Positions 16,626 through 24,682 of a DNA stretch of 62,473 bases are shown here, piece by piece (position 1 is the first letter of the stretch; each line of letters opens with the position of its first letter). Both the position numbers and the translations under genes were made by a program. The stretch is from Clostridiales bacterium (lineage in GTDB: Bacteria; Bacillota; Clostridia; Lachnospirales; Lachnospiraceae), in contig JAJBUA010000056.1 of NCBI GenBank assembly GCA_020860565.1, positions 1 through 62,473 on the forward strand, written 5' to 3'. The notes below the pieces were generated by a model. It was not told the origin of the DNA and ran no database searches. It worked only from the letters and a program-made list of their open reading frames with translations.

Positions 16626-17822
16626 ATGCGAAGATTTGACGCACAGATTCATGACCGGGAGCTGATCCGTGAGATTCTGGATCAGATTATGGTCGTCCAT
16701 ATCGGGGTGCAGGATGGTGATTACCCCTATATCGTTCCTCTGTATTTTGGTTATGAGATAACGGAGGATAAACTGCTTATCTATGTACACGGAGCCCGTG
16801 AAGGTCATAAAATCGACCTTTGGAAGAAAAACCCGAAGGTCAGCCTGACTTTCAGTATGTTTACCAACCATCCGGGAATCATGTATAAAGGAAATAATCA
16901 TGATTATCGCAGCATCATGGCTAACGGTCTGATGCGTAAGGTCGAGCGCAATAAAAGCGGAGGTCAGCACGGGAGAGCCGTGCAGGCGATCCTCAGACAT
17001 TATGGCCGCGGCCGAACCGAATTCAGCGTTCCTCACTATATGTTCATGGATATTTATGTCGCAGAATGTGACTGGAGCCATGTGACGGCAAAAGCCGGTA
17101 TCCCGTTTCTAAGTGCCGATGAAGTCGCCTTCCCCGACCGGAAAACCATGCTCGCCAGCACAGAACCTCCCTGTGACTACGGCTTTTTCTTCTGCCGGAA
17201 ACCTTATGAAAAGACAGCCGGCGCGGCAATATCCACATTTTCCGTTCCTGACGGACTGCCGGATCTCCCCGCGAAGACTGATATCCGCTTTCCAGCCGAC
17301 GCCCGGCTAAGCCTTCGCTTCTTCTGGCAAAGCCGACAGGAGCAAATGCCGGATTATGACGTGATCGCTTTTGTGCTGGATCAAGACGGAAAGATCCCCC
17401 GACGGTACGACATCGCCTTTTATAATCAGACGAAGGACCGAAGTGGGATGGTCTGTCATCTCGGCGATGATATTCTGCAGACAGACGGTCAGGAGGAACT
17501 TTGGGTCGATCTGGAAAAAGCACCGGAATTCTGTGGACAGGTTCTCTTCCTGCTGACTACCTACGAGGCAGACACCCGGGCAGTAAATCTGGACGATTTA
17601 AGCGGAATCGGACTGGAGATTCGGGATAGAAACACAGATAAAAAAGAATTGGCCTATGCGATCTGCCCTGAGCATACGGGGAAAAAGACAATGGTACTGG
17701 CAACCCTGACCCGGCAGGACGACGGCAGCTTCCTTCTGGGAGGACCGAACGGCGCTGCCTACGACGTCTGGCGGGCAACCGATCTTTTTCCGCTCTACGG
17801 ACTTGTACGGTGGAAGGAATAA
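16626..17822 (+). CDS. PNPOx-like flavin-binding domain fused to a TerD domain
   Basis: About 398 residues. ATG 16626 is chosen because a weak GGTGA lies before it; ATG 16608 in frame has no ribosome site. Residues ~1-155 match the pyridoxamine-5'-phosphate-oxidase-like/NimA-like family (VVHIGVQDGDYPYIVPLYFGYE, LLIYVHGAREGHKIDLWKKNPKVSLTF, EFSVPHYMFMDIYVAE), which binds flavin. Residues ~195-398 fit TerD: DYDVIAFVLDQDGKIPR, YDIAFYNQTKDRSGMVCHLGDD, and a second half ending LFPLYGLVRWKE. TerD folds bind calcium and are linked to tellurite and stress resistance. The fusion is unusual to my knowledge. It is the rightmost element gene, 37 bases from attR. Confidence 0.75.
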   Translation: MRRFDAQIHDRELIREILDQIMVVHIGVQDGDYPYIVPLYFGYEITEDKLLIYVHGAREGHKIDLWKKNPKVSLTFSMFTNHPGIMYKGNNHDYRSIMANGLMRKVERNKSGGQHGRAVQAILRHYGRGRTEFSVPHYMFMDIYVAECDWSHVTAKAGIPFLSADEVAFPDRKTMLASTEPPCDYGFFFCRKPYEKTAGAAISTFSVPDGLPDLPAKTDIRFPADARLSLRFFWQSRQEQMPDYDVIAFVLDQDGKIPRRYDIAFYNQTKDRSGMVCHLGDDILQTDGQEELWVDLEKAPEFCGQVLFLLTTYEADTRAVNLDDLSGIGLEIRDRNTDKKELAYAICPEHTGKKTMVLATLTRQDDGSFLLGGPNGAAYDVWRATDLFPLYGLVRWKE

Positions 17823-17842
17823 AGGATATCTTTTTTATCATA

Positions 17843-17874
17843 CAGCCTTCTCACTGCAACACCTGACTTCCATA
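17843..17874. other. attR: right junction of the serine-recombinase element
   Basis: Element sequence (..CCTTCTCACTGC) meets host permease sequence (CACCTGACTTCC..) at AA, 17858-17859. Joining the host flanks of attL and attR at this AA gives ..CCAGTTGG-AA-CACCTGAC.., the inferred attB, which restores the permease codon TTC. Confidence 0.8.
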
Positions 17875-18561
17875 GATAATCAGATATCCCAGCCCTTTCT
17901 GCGCCGCAAGGAATTCCCCGATGATGACTCCCACCAGGCAGAGGCCTATATTGACCTTCATATTGCTGATGATCAGCGGTGCGGAACCTGGCAGCAGGAC
18001 TTTTACCAGAACGTCTGCGCGCGTCCCGCCCAGTGACTCGATCAGCCGGATCTGATCCGGATCGGTACCTGCAAATCCATTGTAAAGCGTCATCACGGCT
18101 CCAAATACCGCCACGGATACCGCCGCCGTCACGATAGTCCGCGTATGGCTGCCCAGCCAGACGATCAGGATCGGCGCCAGGGCTGATTTGGGCAGGCTGT
18201 TCCCGATCACCAGATAGGGCTCCAGGATCTGCGCGCCGCCGCGGCTCAGCCACAGCAGCACCGCCACGGTGATTCCCAGAACTTCTGTCAGCAGAAAGCT
18301 GAGCAGCGTCTCTCCCAGTGTAATCCCGATATGTCCGAAGATACTCCCGTCCGCTGCCATGCGGATCAGGCAGCGGACGACCCGCGTCGGCGAACTGAAA
18401 ATAAAGGCATCCATCATGCCCAGCCTCGTGCAAAGCTCCCACAACGCAAGCAGGAGAATCAGCAGCATCGCTCGGCAGATCCTGACTGTTCTCCTGTGAA
18501 ATATTTCTCTCTCAATATATTTTTGCTGAGCCGCGGTCGGCCCCGGTCTCCCTCGTTCCAT
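17860..18561 (-). pseudogene. 5' part of the split ABC permease gene
   Basis: 234 codons from ATG 18561 (AGGAGG seven bases upstream) encode a SsuC/TauC/ThiX-type permease: five or so hydrophobic spans and the ATPase-contact loop ESLGGTRADVLVKVLLPGSAP. The natural end LGYLIIYGSQV is followed by LQ and a stop supplied by the inserted element, so the last span is lost. The missing end is at 12229-12327. Normal function would be import of a small oxyanion or thiamine precursor together with an ATPase and a binding protein; the ATPase gene at 11373 is also broken and no binding-protein gene is seen here. Confidence 0.9.
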
Positions 18562-18585
18562 AGCATGACCTCCTGTCAATAAGAT

Positions 18586-18617
18586 CGAGCAGGAGGAATC
18601 TTGTCGACTCCTGCTCG
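18586..18617. terminator. GAGCAGGAG palindrome (copy b)
   Basis: CGAGCAGGAG / CTCCTGCTCG, a perfect 10-bp stem with a 12-base loop, between the sulfatase gene end and the split permease start. It carries GATC directly before the stem, as do copies d and e. Confidence 0.75.
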
Positions 18618-18680
18618 GTGTTTACCTTATCTTATGCGCCCGGAGAGAGCGTCCGTGACATCGGCCGCGCAAAATCCAGC

Positions 18681-20570
18681 TTACTTTTCTACGATATCAA
18701 ACAACCGGTTCGCCTTATTTTTATCCATGCTGTGATTGAATTCCATACACTCATAATCCAGAATCAGGTCGCGGTACGGACAGGCCTGCGTACTCCCTTC
18801 CTCCCACTCGTAATGCGAACCGTCTGCCGCATAAAATCCAAACTTGTGTGCCACCGGCAGCGTCTCGGACATTTTGAGCAGGAAATACTGGTAAGGACTC
18901 ATGTCCAGATGAGCCAGATCCAGCATTTTCGGGGCGAGATAGATCGCGCTCAGGCGCCCCATATCCTCGGACGGCTGTTCGTAGTTTGTCCAGATGATAA
19001 ACGGCGTCTCATACCACATCAGATGCTCCTCCATCGGGACGTCCACGCTCTTCATGCCCGCAATCTCATCGTAAAATTCATCCTCAATCGCCGGCTGGTG
19101 ATCACCGAACATCACGATCATCGTCGGCTCGTCATAGTCCGCAAAATATCCCAGCAATCCCTCCAGTGCCTCGTCGGATATCTTCATTAACGACAGATAC
19201 TGATCCGCCATCGGATATTTACCTTCCAGATCACCGGTCAGGTGAATGTCCGCCCATTCCGCCAGTTTCTCATCCTCCACCAGATATCCCCCATGGTTCT
19301 GCATCGTGACATTAAATACAAACAGCCGGTCGTCCGGTTTTTTCTTATCTTCTACCAGTTCGATAATCTTCTGGTAATCTGCCCGGTCGGTGATATACGT
19401 CCGCAGCGTCTCCAGATTCGTGTAATATTCCTCCGCGTAAAATTCGTCAAATCCCATATTTGGGTAGCAGACGTTCCGGTTCCAGTTTTCCGCCGGGTAA
19501 GGATGCATCGCAACCGCCTCGTATCCCTGTGACTTCATGGTACTCACCAGAGAGCGGCAGCCTTCTTTGACATAAAACTGGTACGCAGTCGTGCCCACAG
19601 GGAGATATGCCATCGCGTTGCCGGTCAGAAATTCATACTCCGAATTGCTGGTTCCCGACCCATACACAGGCACGCACAGACGGCCCCGCACCGTGTTTTC
19701 CGTCAGACTGTTTAAAAATGGGAAATACTCTTCATTGACGGTAAAATCACCGGCTACGCTGAGATCCGAAAGACTTTCGTTCATAATACAGATCACATTC
19801 ACCGGCTGAACGGCATTTTCTTCGTCTTTTTCCGCTTTCTCCTCCTCCATCTGCCCGGTGATTTCCTCGTACAGGTCGTTCAGTTTGGCCTGTGAATAAC
19901 CGGCCGGCGGAGACTGCACCAGATAAGTCATCAAAAGGGCGGTTGTCAGCACATATCCGTCATAAGTATAGTTAATCCCGATCTCCCAGAGATTGAGCGT
20001 CATATTGTGTCCCGGGACAAAATACAGATAAAAAGAAGCTCCGATCGCCGCCGCCGCGCCCAGACACCCGGTCGCGGACGCCAGCCGCACCTTCCATCCT
20101 TTTACATGGATCGGAGCGGTAAACAAAATGAGGTTCAGAGTTAACAGAATCAGACCGGAGCGAACCATCTCCGGCGTCAGCGTCAGGTCATACTGCCCCA
20201 CAACCGTCAGCACAGTCCCCGTAGCCAGGATATCTGACGGCATGATCGGCATCCCACGATACAGTTCCACAAAGGTATCCGCGAGCGAAAACACATAAAA
20301 AAACGCGGACGCCAGCGGCACAGACAAACGCGTAGTTCCCGTAATGCCAAATAAGATCAGATAAACCGCGTAATACCACATGATATTCAGGCGGCAAAAA
20401 AATTCTTTAATATTCAGCAGATTTCCCGTAACGGTTTCAAACAGCACAAAAGAGACCACGGGCATCGCCAGGATGCACGCGCCCCCTATCATGCGCCAAA
20501 GGATGATCCAGTTCCTTTTATTTTTCACTTCTGTAATAATTTTCTCAAACACCGGAATTTTCTGTCCCAA
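18681..20570 (-). CDS. LtaS-like sulfatase-family membrane protein (phosphoglycerol transferase type)
   Basis: 629 residues. About five or six membrane spans fill residues ~20-225, followed by an extracellular sulfatase-fold domain with VNVICIMNESLSDLS near residue 260, GSGTSNSEYEFLTGNAMAYLP (the nucleophile is the Thr in GTSNSE), QNHGGY, and MFGDHQPAIEDE. Relatives transfer glycerol phosphate or similar groups to envelope polymers such as lipoteichoic acid. It could equally modify another glycopolymer. The first codon seems to be TTG at 20570 with no Shine-Dalgarno and a very short leader from the promoter at 20591-20619, so a start slightly downstream is possible. Confidence 0.85.
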   Translation of the reverse strand: MGQKIPVFEKIITEVKNKRNWIILWRMIGGACILAMPVVSFVLFETVTGNLLNIKEFFCRLNIMWYYAVYLILFGITGTTRLSVPLASAFFYVFSLADTFVELYRGMPIMPSDILATGTVLTVVGQYDLTLTPEMVRSGLILLTLNLILFTAPIHVKGWKVRLASATGCLGAAAAIGASFYLYFVPGHNMTLNLWEIGINYTYDGYVLTTALLMTYLVQSPPAGYSQAKLNDLYEEITGQMEEEKAEKDEENAVQPVNVICIMNESLSDLSVAGDFTVNEEYFPFLNSLTENTVRGRLCVPVYGSGTSNSEYEFLTGNAMAYLPVGTTAYQFYVKEGCRSLVSTMKSQGYEAVAMHPYPAENWNRNVCYPNMGFDEFYAEEYYTNLETLRTYITDRADYQKIIELVEDKKKPDDRLFVFNVTMQNHGGYLVEDEKLAEWADIHLTGDLEGKYPMADQYLSLMKISDEALEGLLGYFADYDEPTMIVMFGDHQPAIEDEFYDEIAGMKSVDVPMEEHLMWYETPFIIWTNYEQPSEDMGRLSAIYLAPKMLDLAHLDMSPYQYFLLKMSETLPVAHKFGFYAADGSHYEWEEGSTQACPYRDLILDYECMEFNHSMDKNKANRLFDIVEK

Positions 20571-20590
20571 TCTTAAAATTTACATCTGTT

Positions 20591-20619
20591 ATCTTACTTT
20601 TTTATTACGGAAAAGTCAA
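20591..20619 (-). promoter_or_regulatory. Promoter of the LtaS-like gene
   Basis: On the minus strand, -35 TTGACT (20619-20614), a 17-base spacer and -10 TAAGAT (20596-20591). The predicted transcript starts only ~10-15 bases before the annotated TTG. Confidence 0.7.
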
Positions 20620-20730
20620 CATTAACACGAAAATTACACAAATTTTACACAATAAAATAGCGCTGTTGTTCCGATGCACACAAAAAATCAGAATAAAAAC
20701 ATTTTTCCGTACTGATATTTCCGGAGTCAA

Positions 20731-22329
20731 TCAGTCCTCCCCCGTATCCTTCGCCGGATAATTCCAAATATGATGATCTTCTCTGGTATCTGCCGTCATC
20801 GCCTTCATCTTTACGAGATAAGAGCTTCCGGAATCAAATCTCTGCCAGAGCTGATAAGCCCTGTCGGATGTCGCTTCGTCCCAGTCCGTCTGATTCCCCG
20901 CACAGTAATCATAATAAATATCCGCGTATAATTCGCCCATCTCGTCCTGGAGATATTGCGGAATTGACGTCGCCTTTGAGCGGACCTGATTGCGGATCAC
21001 CGTCTTTGTCAGCTCTTTCGCCGTCTGCGCAAACGTGCCGGTCCCGTCCATATGCTCCGTCAGCAATGTCGTTGTAAAACTCATACCGCCCTCTTCATCC
21101 CATGAAAGCGTCCCGTACTGACAGGGCGCAATGGAAAATGGCGCCATCACGATCTCCGTCAGTCCGTAGGCATCATCCGACACACCAGGCTCTGATTTGT
21201 GCTTTTTGATCCGCTGCGCATGCAGATGTCCGCTGATAAAAAGCGGGATCTCATGCTGCTCCAGCAGCCCGATCACTACATCATAGTTTTCCATCACGCA
21301 TTCTGTCGTATAGATCCGGCTCTCGGACAGCAGGTTATGATGAGCTACCGGCAGTACGCACGCCCCGGTCTCCTCTGCCTGCTTGAGAATCTCCTCCATC
21401 CACAGAAGCGTCTCTTCACGGATCCGGCCGCCGACATGATTGCGGTCCTCGTACTGACACGAATCCAGCATCAGCATCCAGTGCGTTTCATCGAGTGCAT
21501 ACACATAGCTCAGTGACGCCGGATCGCAGGAAAAGGCCTGATCATAACCAAAGGAATGATAAATTTCCAAAAATTCCTCTGCGGAGTACAGATACTCCGC
21601 AGATTCTTTCTCTTCACCAAAATATACCGCGGCATTGGTATTCTGGATATCGTGATTGCCCGGTATCAGCAGCACCGGGACGCCTGCCTCCTGCAGCTGA
21701 GCAAGCTTTTCTGCCAGACGCTCATGGTTTTCCCGCTCCCCGTTCAGCGTATTATCTCCCGCCATCACCAGCGCGGACGGCATCTTCTCCATCGCTTCCT
21801 CCAGCAGCGCATCCAGAATATCGTCACTGTAGGGACTCAGCTTGCCGTCGTCTTCAGCCACCAGCTGCTGAAACGCCCCTCCGTCGTCATGCATCGTATC
21901 GCTGATATAATGGAGATCAGAAATGATCATGATCGTCGGGGGTATGTATTCTTCTTCCTCGGCTGCCGGCTCCTCCTGTGACTGTTCCCACAAACGTTTG
22001 CGGTATTCCGCGTAACGTTCCTGTCTCTCACGGATGCGCCGGGCTTCCTCCAGCTCTTTTTCCAGTTCTTCCCTGGCGCGTATATCATTCGTCTCGCCAG
22101 GTACTGTTTCTTCCCTGCTTTCATCACTTTTTCCGGCTTCTTCTCCGGATCCTTTTCCCGGTTCTTCCGGCAGAGTCTCCTCAACTGTCACTCCCTGGGT
22201 TTCTGCTGTCTGTCCGCCGGAATTGCCCTTCCTCATGTTGACCAGATCCGTAATCAGCCAGACAGCCACAGATCCAAGTATCAGCAACAAAAAGAGCTGT
22301 ATCCAGATATGATTCTGAAATTTTTTCAT
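20731..22329 (-). CDS. Membrane-anchored or secreted calcineurin-like metallophosphoesterase
   Basis: 532 residues. An N-terminal hydrophobic anchor (residues ~8-27) leads to a long Glu/Ser/Lys-rich linker (~35-130). The phosphoesterase domain has the metal motifs in order: IMIISDLHYISD near residue 152, VMAGDNTLNG near 200, LIPGNHDIQ near 225, PVAHHNLLS near 345 and FISGHLHAQR near 375. Such enzymes hydrolyse phosphate esters with two metals; the extracellular substrate is unknown. It lies between the LtaS-like and CapA-like genes, which suggests an envelope role. Confidence 0.88.
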   Translation of the reverse strand: MKKFQNHIWIQLFLLLILGSVAVWLITDLVNMRKGNSGGQTAETQGVTVEETLPEEPGKGSGEEAGKSDESREETVPGETNDIRAREELEKELEEARRIRERQERYAEYRKRLWEQSQEEPAAEEEEYIPPTIMIISDLHYISDTMHDDGGAFQQLVAEDDGKLSPYSDDILDALLEEAMEKMPSALVMAGDNTLNGERENHERLAEKLAQLQEAGVPVLLIPGNHDIQNTNAAVYFGEEKESAEYLYSAEEFLEIYHSFGYDQAFSCDPASLSYVYALDETHWMLMLDSCQYEDRNHVGGRIREETLLWMEEILKQAEETGACVLPVAHHNLLSESRIYTTECVMENYDVVIGLLEQHEIPLFISGHLHAQRIKKHKSEPGVSDDAYGLTEIVMAPFSIAPCQYGTLSWDEEGGMSFTTTLLTEHMDGTGTFAQTAKELTKTVIRNQVRSKATSIPQYLQDEMGELYADIYYDYCAGNQTDWDEATSDRAYQLWQRFDSGSSYLVKMKAMTADTREDHHIWNYPAKDTGED

Positions 22330-22366
22330 CCACTCGCCTCATATTTGCCCGTGTGCATAAAATCAA

Positions 22367-22406
22367 TTACAGGCCACATACCGTCTCTCCGGTTTGTGAC
22401 CTGTAA
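22367..22406. other. Layered stem-loop between the CapA-like and phosphoesterase genes
   Basis: TTACAGG/CCTGTAA on the outside, then CACA/TGTG and ACCG/CGGT further in. No T-run follows, so it may be a processing or stability structure in a shared transcript rather than a terminator. Confidence 0.5.
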
Positions 22407-22427
22407 ACTTTAACATAAAGCCGATGA

Positions 22428-23621
22428 TTATTCAAGACTCTTCACAGTTCCATCACTTTCCAGACGAATCCCCTCCGATATTCCTTCCATATACTGAAAA
22501 AACTCATTTCTTTTTGATTCATCCGTCAGTATCTGAGTATATCCTGACGCGGAAGTTCCCGGAAGGAGTGTGAGTACGGGAGACGCCTCTCCCGTCCATG
22601 TCACCTTTAAGAGCGCTGTTCTGGGAATCGAACTCCCGAAAATAAAATTTCCCAGGCTGTAAACAATCGGTTTCCCCTGATAATATTCAATCCCCTGCAG
22701 CACATGCGGATGCGCCCCGATCACCAGATCTGCCCCCGCATCGATCAGCTGTTTCCCCATCGTACGCTGATAATCCTGCGGAGTCTCATCCCGCTCGATC
22801 CCCCAGTGCAGATAAGCGATCACGGCCTGATACGCTCCACTCTGAGAGAGCGCACGAACCTGTGAAATCAATGTCGACGGATCATATGCCGACAACATTC
22901 CCGTCCACGAAGTTCCTGCCGCCCAGTCAGCCTGCGGGATCACCCGCGTTGCCCCGACCACAGCAATCTTAGCACCGGACGCGGTAAATACCGCGGGCTG
23001 CATGGCCGCTTCCAGATTCTCTCCCGCCCCGGTATGCTGAATGCCCGCCTGATCCAGCGTCTCACAGGTATCCAGCAGTGCTGTCCGTCCATAATCCAGC
23101 GCATGATTATTTGCCAGTGTGACGCCCTCGATTCCCAACTCCTGAAAGATCGCCACCCGCTCCACAGGCAGTCGAAATGTATACTGCTTATCCGCCGCCG
23201 CTTCTCCGCGGTCACTGAACGGAAATTCTTCATTCGCGAAGAAAAAATCGGCATCCTGTATCTCCTGCCGGTATCCGGCATCCAGCACGCCACTGATCCC
23301 GCCGGCTCTCTGGTATGCATCCAGTACATACTCTGACAGATAAATATCTCCGGCGAAGAGCATCGTCACGGAATCAGCATCGGCTTTCTTCTCCGTCTCC
23401 ATGACAGTCTCGCTCCTGATTCCGTCCTGCGCATTCTCTGTCTGAGTTCCTGTCTGGTCAATTTGAATTTCTATAACTGCTGTCATCTCCGCCCCGGCGC
23501 CCTCTGTCTGCTCTACCCGCTCATATTGACGAAAACCGCATCCTGTAAATAAAGATGCGGTTCCAATCAAGACGCAAATAAGAAAACCTTTTTTGAGACT
23601 TTTTTTCCTGTCCAGATCCAT
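22428..23621 (-). CDS. CapA-family (poly-gamma-glutamate synthesis-like) lipoprotein
   Basis: 397 residues from ATG 23621 (GGAG upstream); reading further upstream to 23732 has no ribosome site and would bury the signal peptide. The N-terminus has a lipoprotein signal (FLICVLIGTASLFTGC). The PGA_cap metallophosphatase-like domain follows: MLFAGDIYLSEYVLDAY near residue 107, FANEEFPFSD, VTLANNHALDYG, IAYLHWGIE and IGAHPHVLQGIEYYQGKPIVYSLGNFIFG. CapA-type proteins are needed for poly-gamma-glutamate in some species, but most members have unknown roles. No capBC is seen here. Confidence 0.88.
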   Translation of the reverse strand: MDLDRKKSLKKGFLICVLIGTASLFTGCGFRQYERVEQTEGAGAEMTAVIEIQIDQTGTQTENAQDGIRSETVMETEKKADADSVTMLFAGDIYLSEYVLDAYQRAGGISGVLDAGYRQEIQDADFFFANEEFPFSDRGEAAADKQYTFRLPVERVAIFQELGIEGVTLANNHALDYGRTALLDTCETLDQAGIQHTGAGENLEAAMQPAVFTASGAKIAVVGATRVIPQADWAAGTSWTGMLSAYDPSTLISQVRALSQSGAYQAVIAYLHWGIERDETPQDYQRTMGKQLIDAGADLVIGAHPHVLQGIEYYQGKPIVYSLGNFIFGSSIPRTALLKVTWTGEASPVLTLLPGTSASGYTQILTDESKRNEFFQYMEGISEGIRLESDGTVKSLE

Positions 23622-23675
23622 AATTCTCCATCCCGAATATTCCGATGAAATATTCTGACTTTCATGCGTGGTGGA

Positions 23676-23693
23676 GCGCCGCGAGAGCGGCGC
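23676..23693. terminator. GC-rich hairpin between degV and the CapA-like gene
   Basis: GCGCCGC-GAGA-GCGGCGC, a perfect 7-bp stem, with only a short AT stretch after it. A weak terminator or attenuating hairpin. Confidence 0.4.
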
Positions 23694-23741
23694 ATATCGG
23701 TTTAACATATTACACTGAGCATCCAGAGCCAAATATACAAA

Positions 23742-24590
23742 TCAGGATCGCTGTCCGACCGTCAGGATCAGACCGCCGTCTCCGGCGTACATCGTCGATA
23801 CTCCCGCCGCTTCTGCCACTTCAACCCCGGCAAACTGCGCCCTTTTCTGCAGTTCCGCGCAAAGCTGCGCAGCCCGTTCCGGCGTATTAACATGAGTAAT
23901 CACTACCCTCGCCTCTTCGGGATGTGCCGTCTCGCTGAGGGCAATCTCGCTCATCCGCGCAAGTGCTTTACTCAATCCCCGCGTCTGGCTCTTCTGGATA
24001 ATCACTCCGTGGTCGGCTCCCATAATCGGCTTGACATTTAATGTCGTCGCCAGAAATGCTTTCAGGCCGGTCAGCCGTCCGTTTTTACGGAGCGGCTCCA
24101 GAGTATCAAGCACAAAATAGGTCTTCATCTGGTCGCGATATTCCAGAATCTGTCTGGAAACCTCTGCAAACTCCAGCCCCTGCTGATAAAGTTTTGCAAT
24201 TTCCAGCGCGATGTTTGTCTCACCGGCCGCCGCGCTCTCGCTGTCGATCACCAGGATGTTTTTCTCTCCGTGTTCTTCCCGGTACAGTTCCCTCGCCAGA
24301 CAGGCGCTGTTATAGGAACCGCTCAGGTGGCTCGAAAGCGTAATCACAAAGATATCGTCCGCCTCGCGGTCAAACGCTTCCAGAAAGGCCTCCGGAGACG
24401 GACATGAGCTTTTCGGACAGTTTTCACTTTTCTTCAGCTTTTCGATAAAGGCATGCTGATCGAAACTCTCGTCGTCAATCACGGTTATGTCGTCTATCTG
24501 GAGCGTCAGCGGCACCCGCCGGATCTGGCCGCTCTTTTTCAGCTCTTTGGTCAGATCCAGGCAGCTGTCTCCTATTATCTGGTAGCTCAT
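23742..24590 (-). CDS. DegV-family fatty-acid-binding protein
   Basis: 282 residues, the usual length. It has the DegV pattern: IIGDSCLDL at the N-terminus, KSSCPSPEAFLEAF near residue 60, ITLSSHLSGSYNSACLA near residue 81, and VLDTLEPLRKNGRLTG near residue 155. DegV/FakB proteins bind a fatty acid and present it to the FakA kinase for entry into phospholipid synthesis. fakA is not in the window. It is a single gene between the CapA-like gene and htpG. Confidence 0.92.
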   Translation of the reverse strand: MSYQIIGDSCLDLTKELKKSGQIRRVPLTLQIDDITVIDDESFDQHAFIEKLKKSENCPKSSCPSPEAFLEAFDREADDIFVITLSSHLSGSYNSACLARELYREEHGEKNILVIDSESAAAGETNIALEIAKLYQQGLEFAEVSRQILEYRDQMKTYFVLDTLEPLRKNGRLTGLKAFLATTLNVKPIMGADHGVIIQKSQTRGLSKALARMSEIALSETAHPEEARVVITHVNTPERAAQLCAELQKRAQFAGVEVAEAAGVSTMYAGDGGLILTVGQRS

Positions 24591-24682
24591 AGATGTCTCC
24601 TCAGTCTCCTTATTATTTTTAACTAATCAAAAGCTATTTTATTGGCTAAACGACCGTCCCTGAGAGAAAAGATTCTCCTCCA

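Larger units (their letters stand above)
12328..17859. mobile_element. 5.5-kb integrated element carrying a large serine recombinase
   Basis: The element separates the two in-frame halves of an ABC permease gene and is bounded by a shared AA dinucleotide. It carries, left to right, an AAA-ATPase/PD-(D/E)XK gene (+), a large serine recombinase (-) with a coupled 37-residue ORF, and a PNPOx-like/TerD fusion gene (+). It has no transfer, replication or capsid genes. The ends brought together (..CTTCTCACTGC-AA-GCGGTGGCGAGGC..) form an imperfect inverted repeat, 9 of 13 positions matching, as expected for attP. Length 5,532 bp. Inferred: a small integrative element moved by its own recombinase, or a decayed larger one. 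Confidence 0.85.

Noticed and set aside
12328-17859. Insertion as a transposon with terminal inverted repeats and target duplication
   Set aside because: No terminal inverted repeats at the ends and no target duplication beyond AA; the only recombination gene is a serine recombinase.
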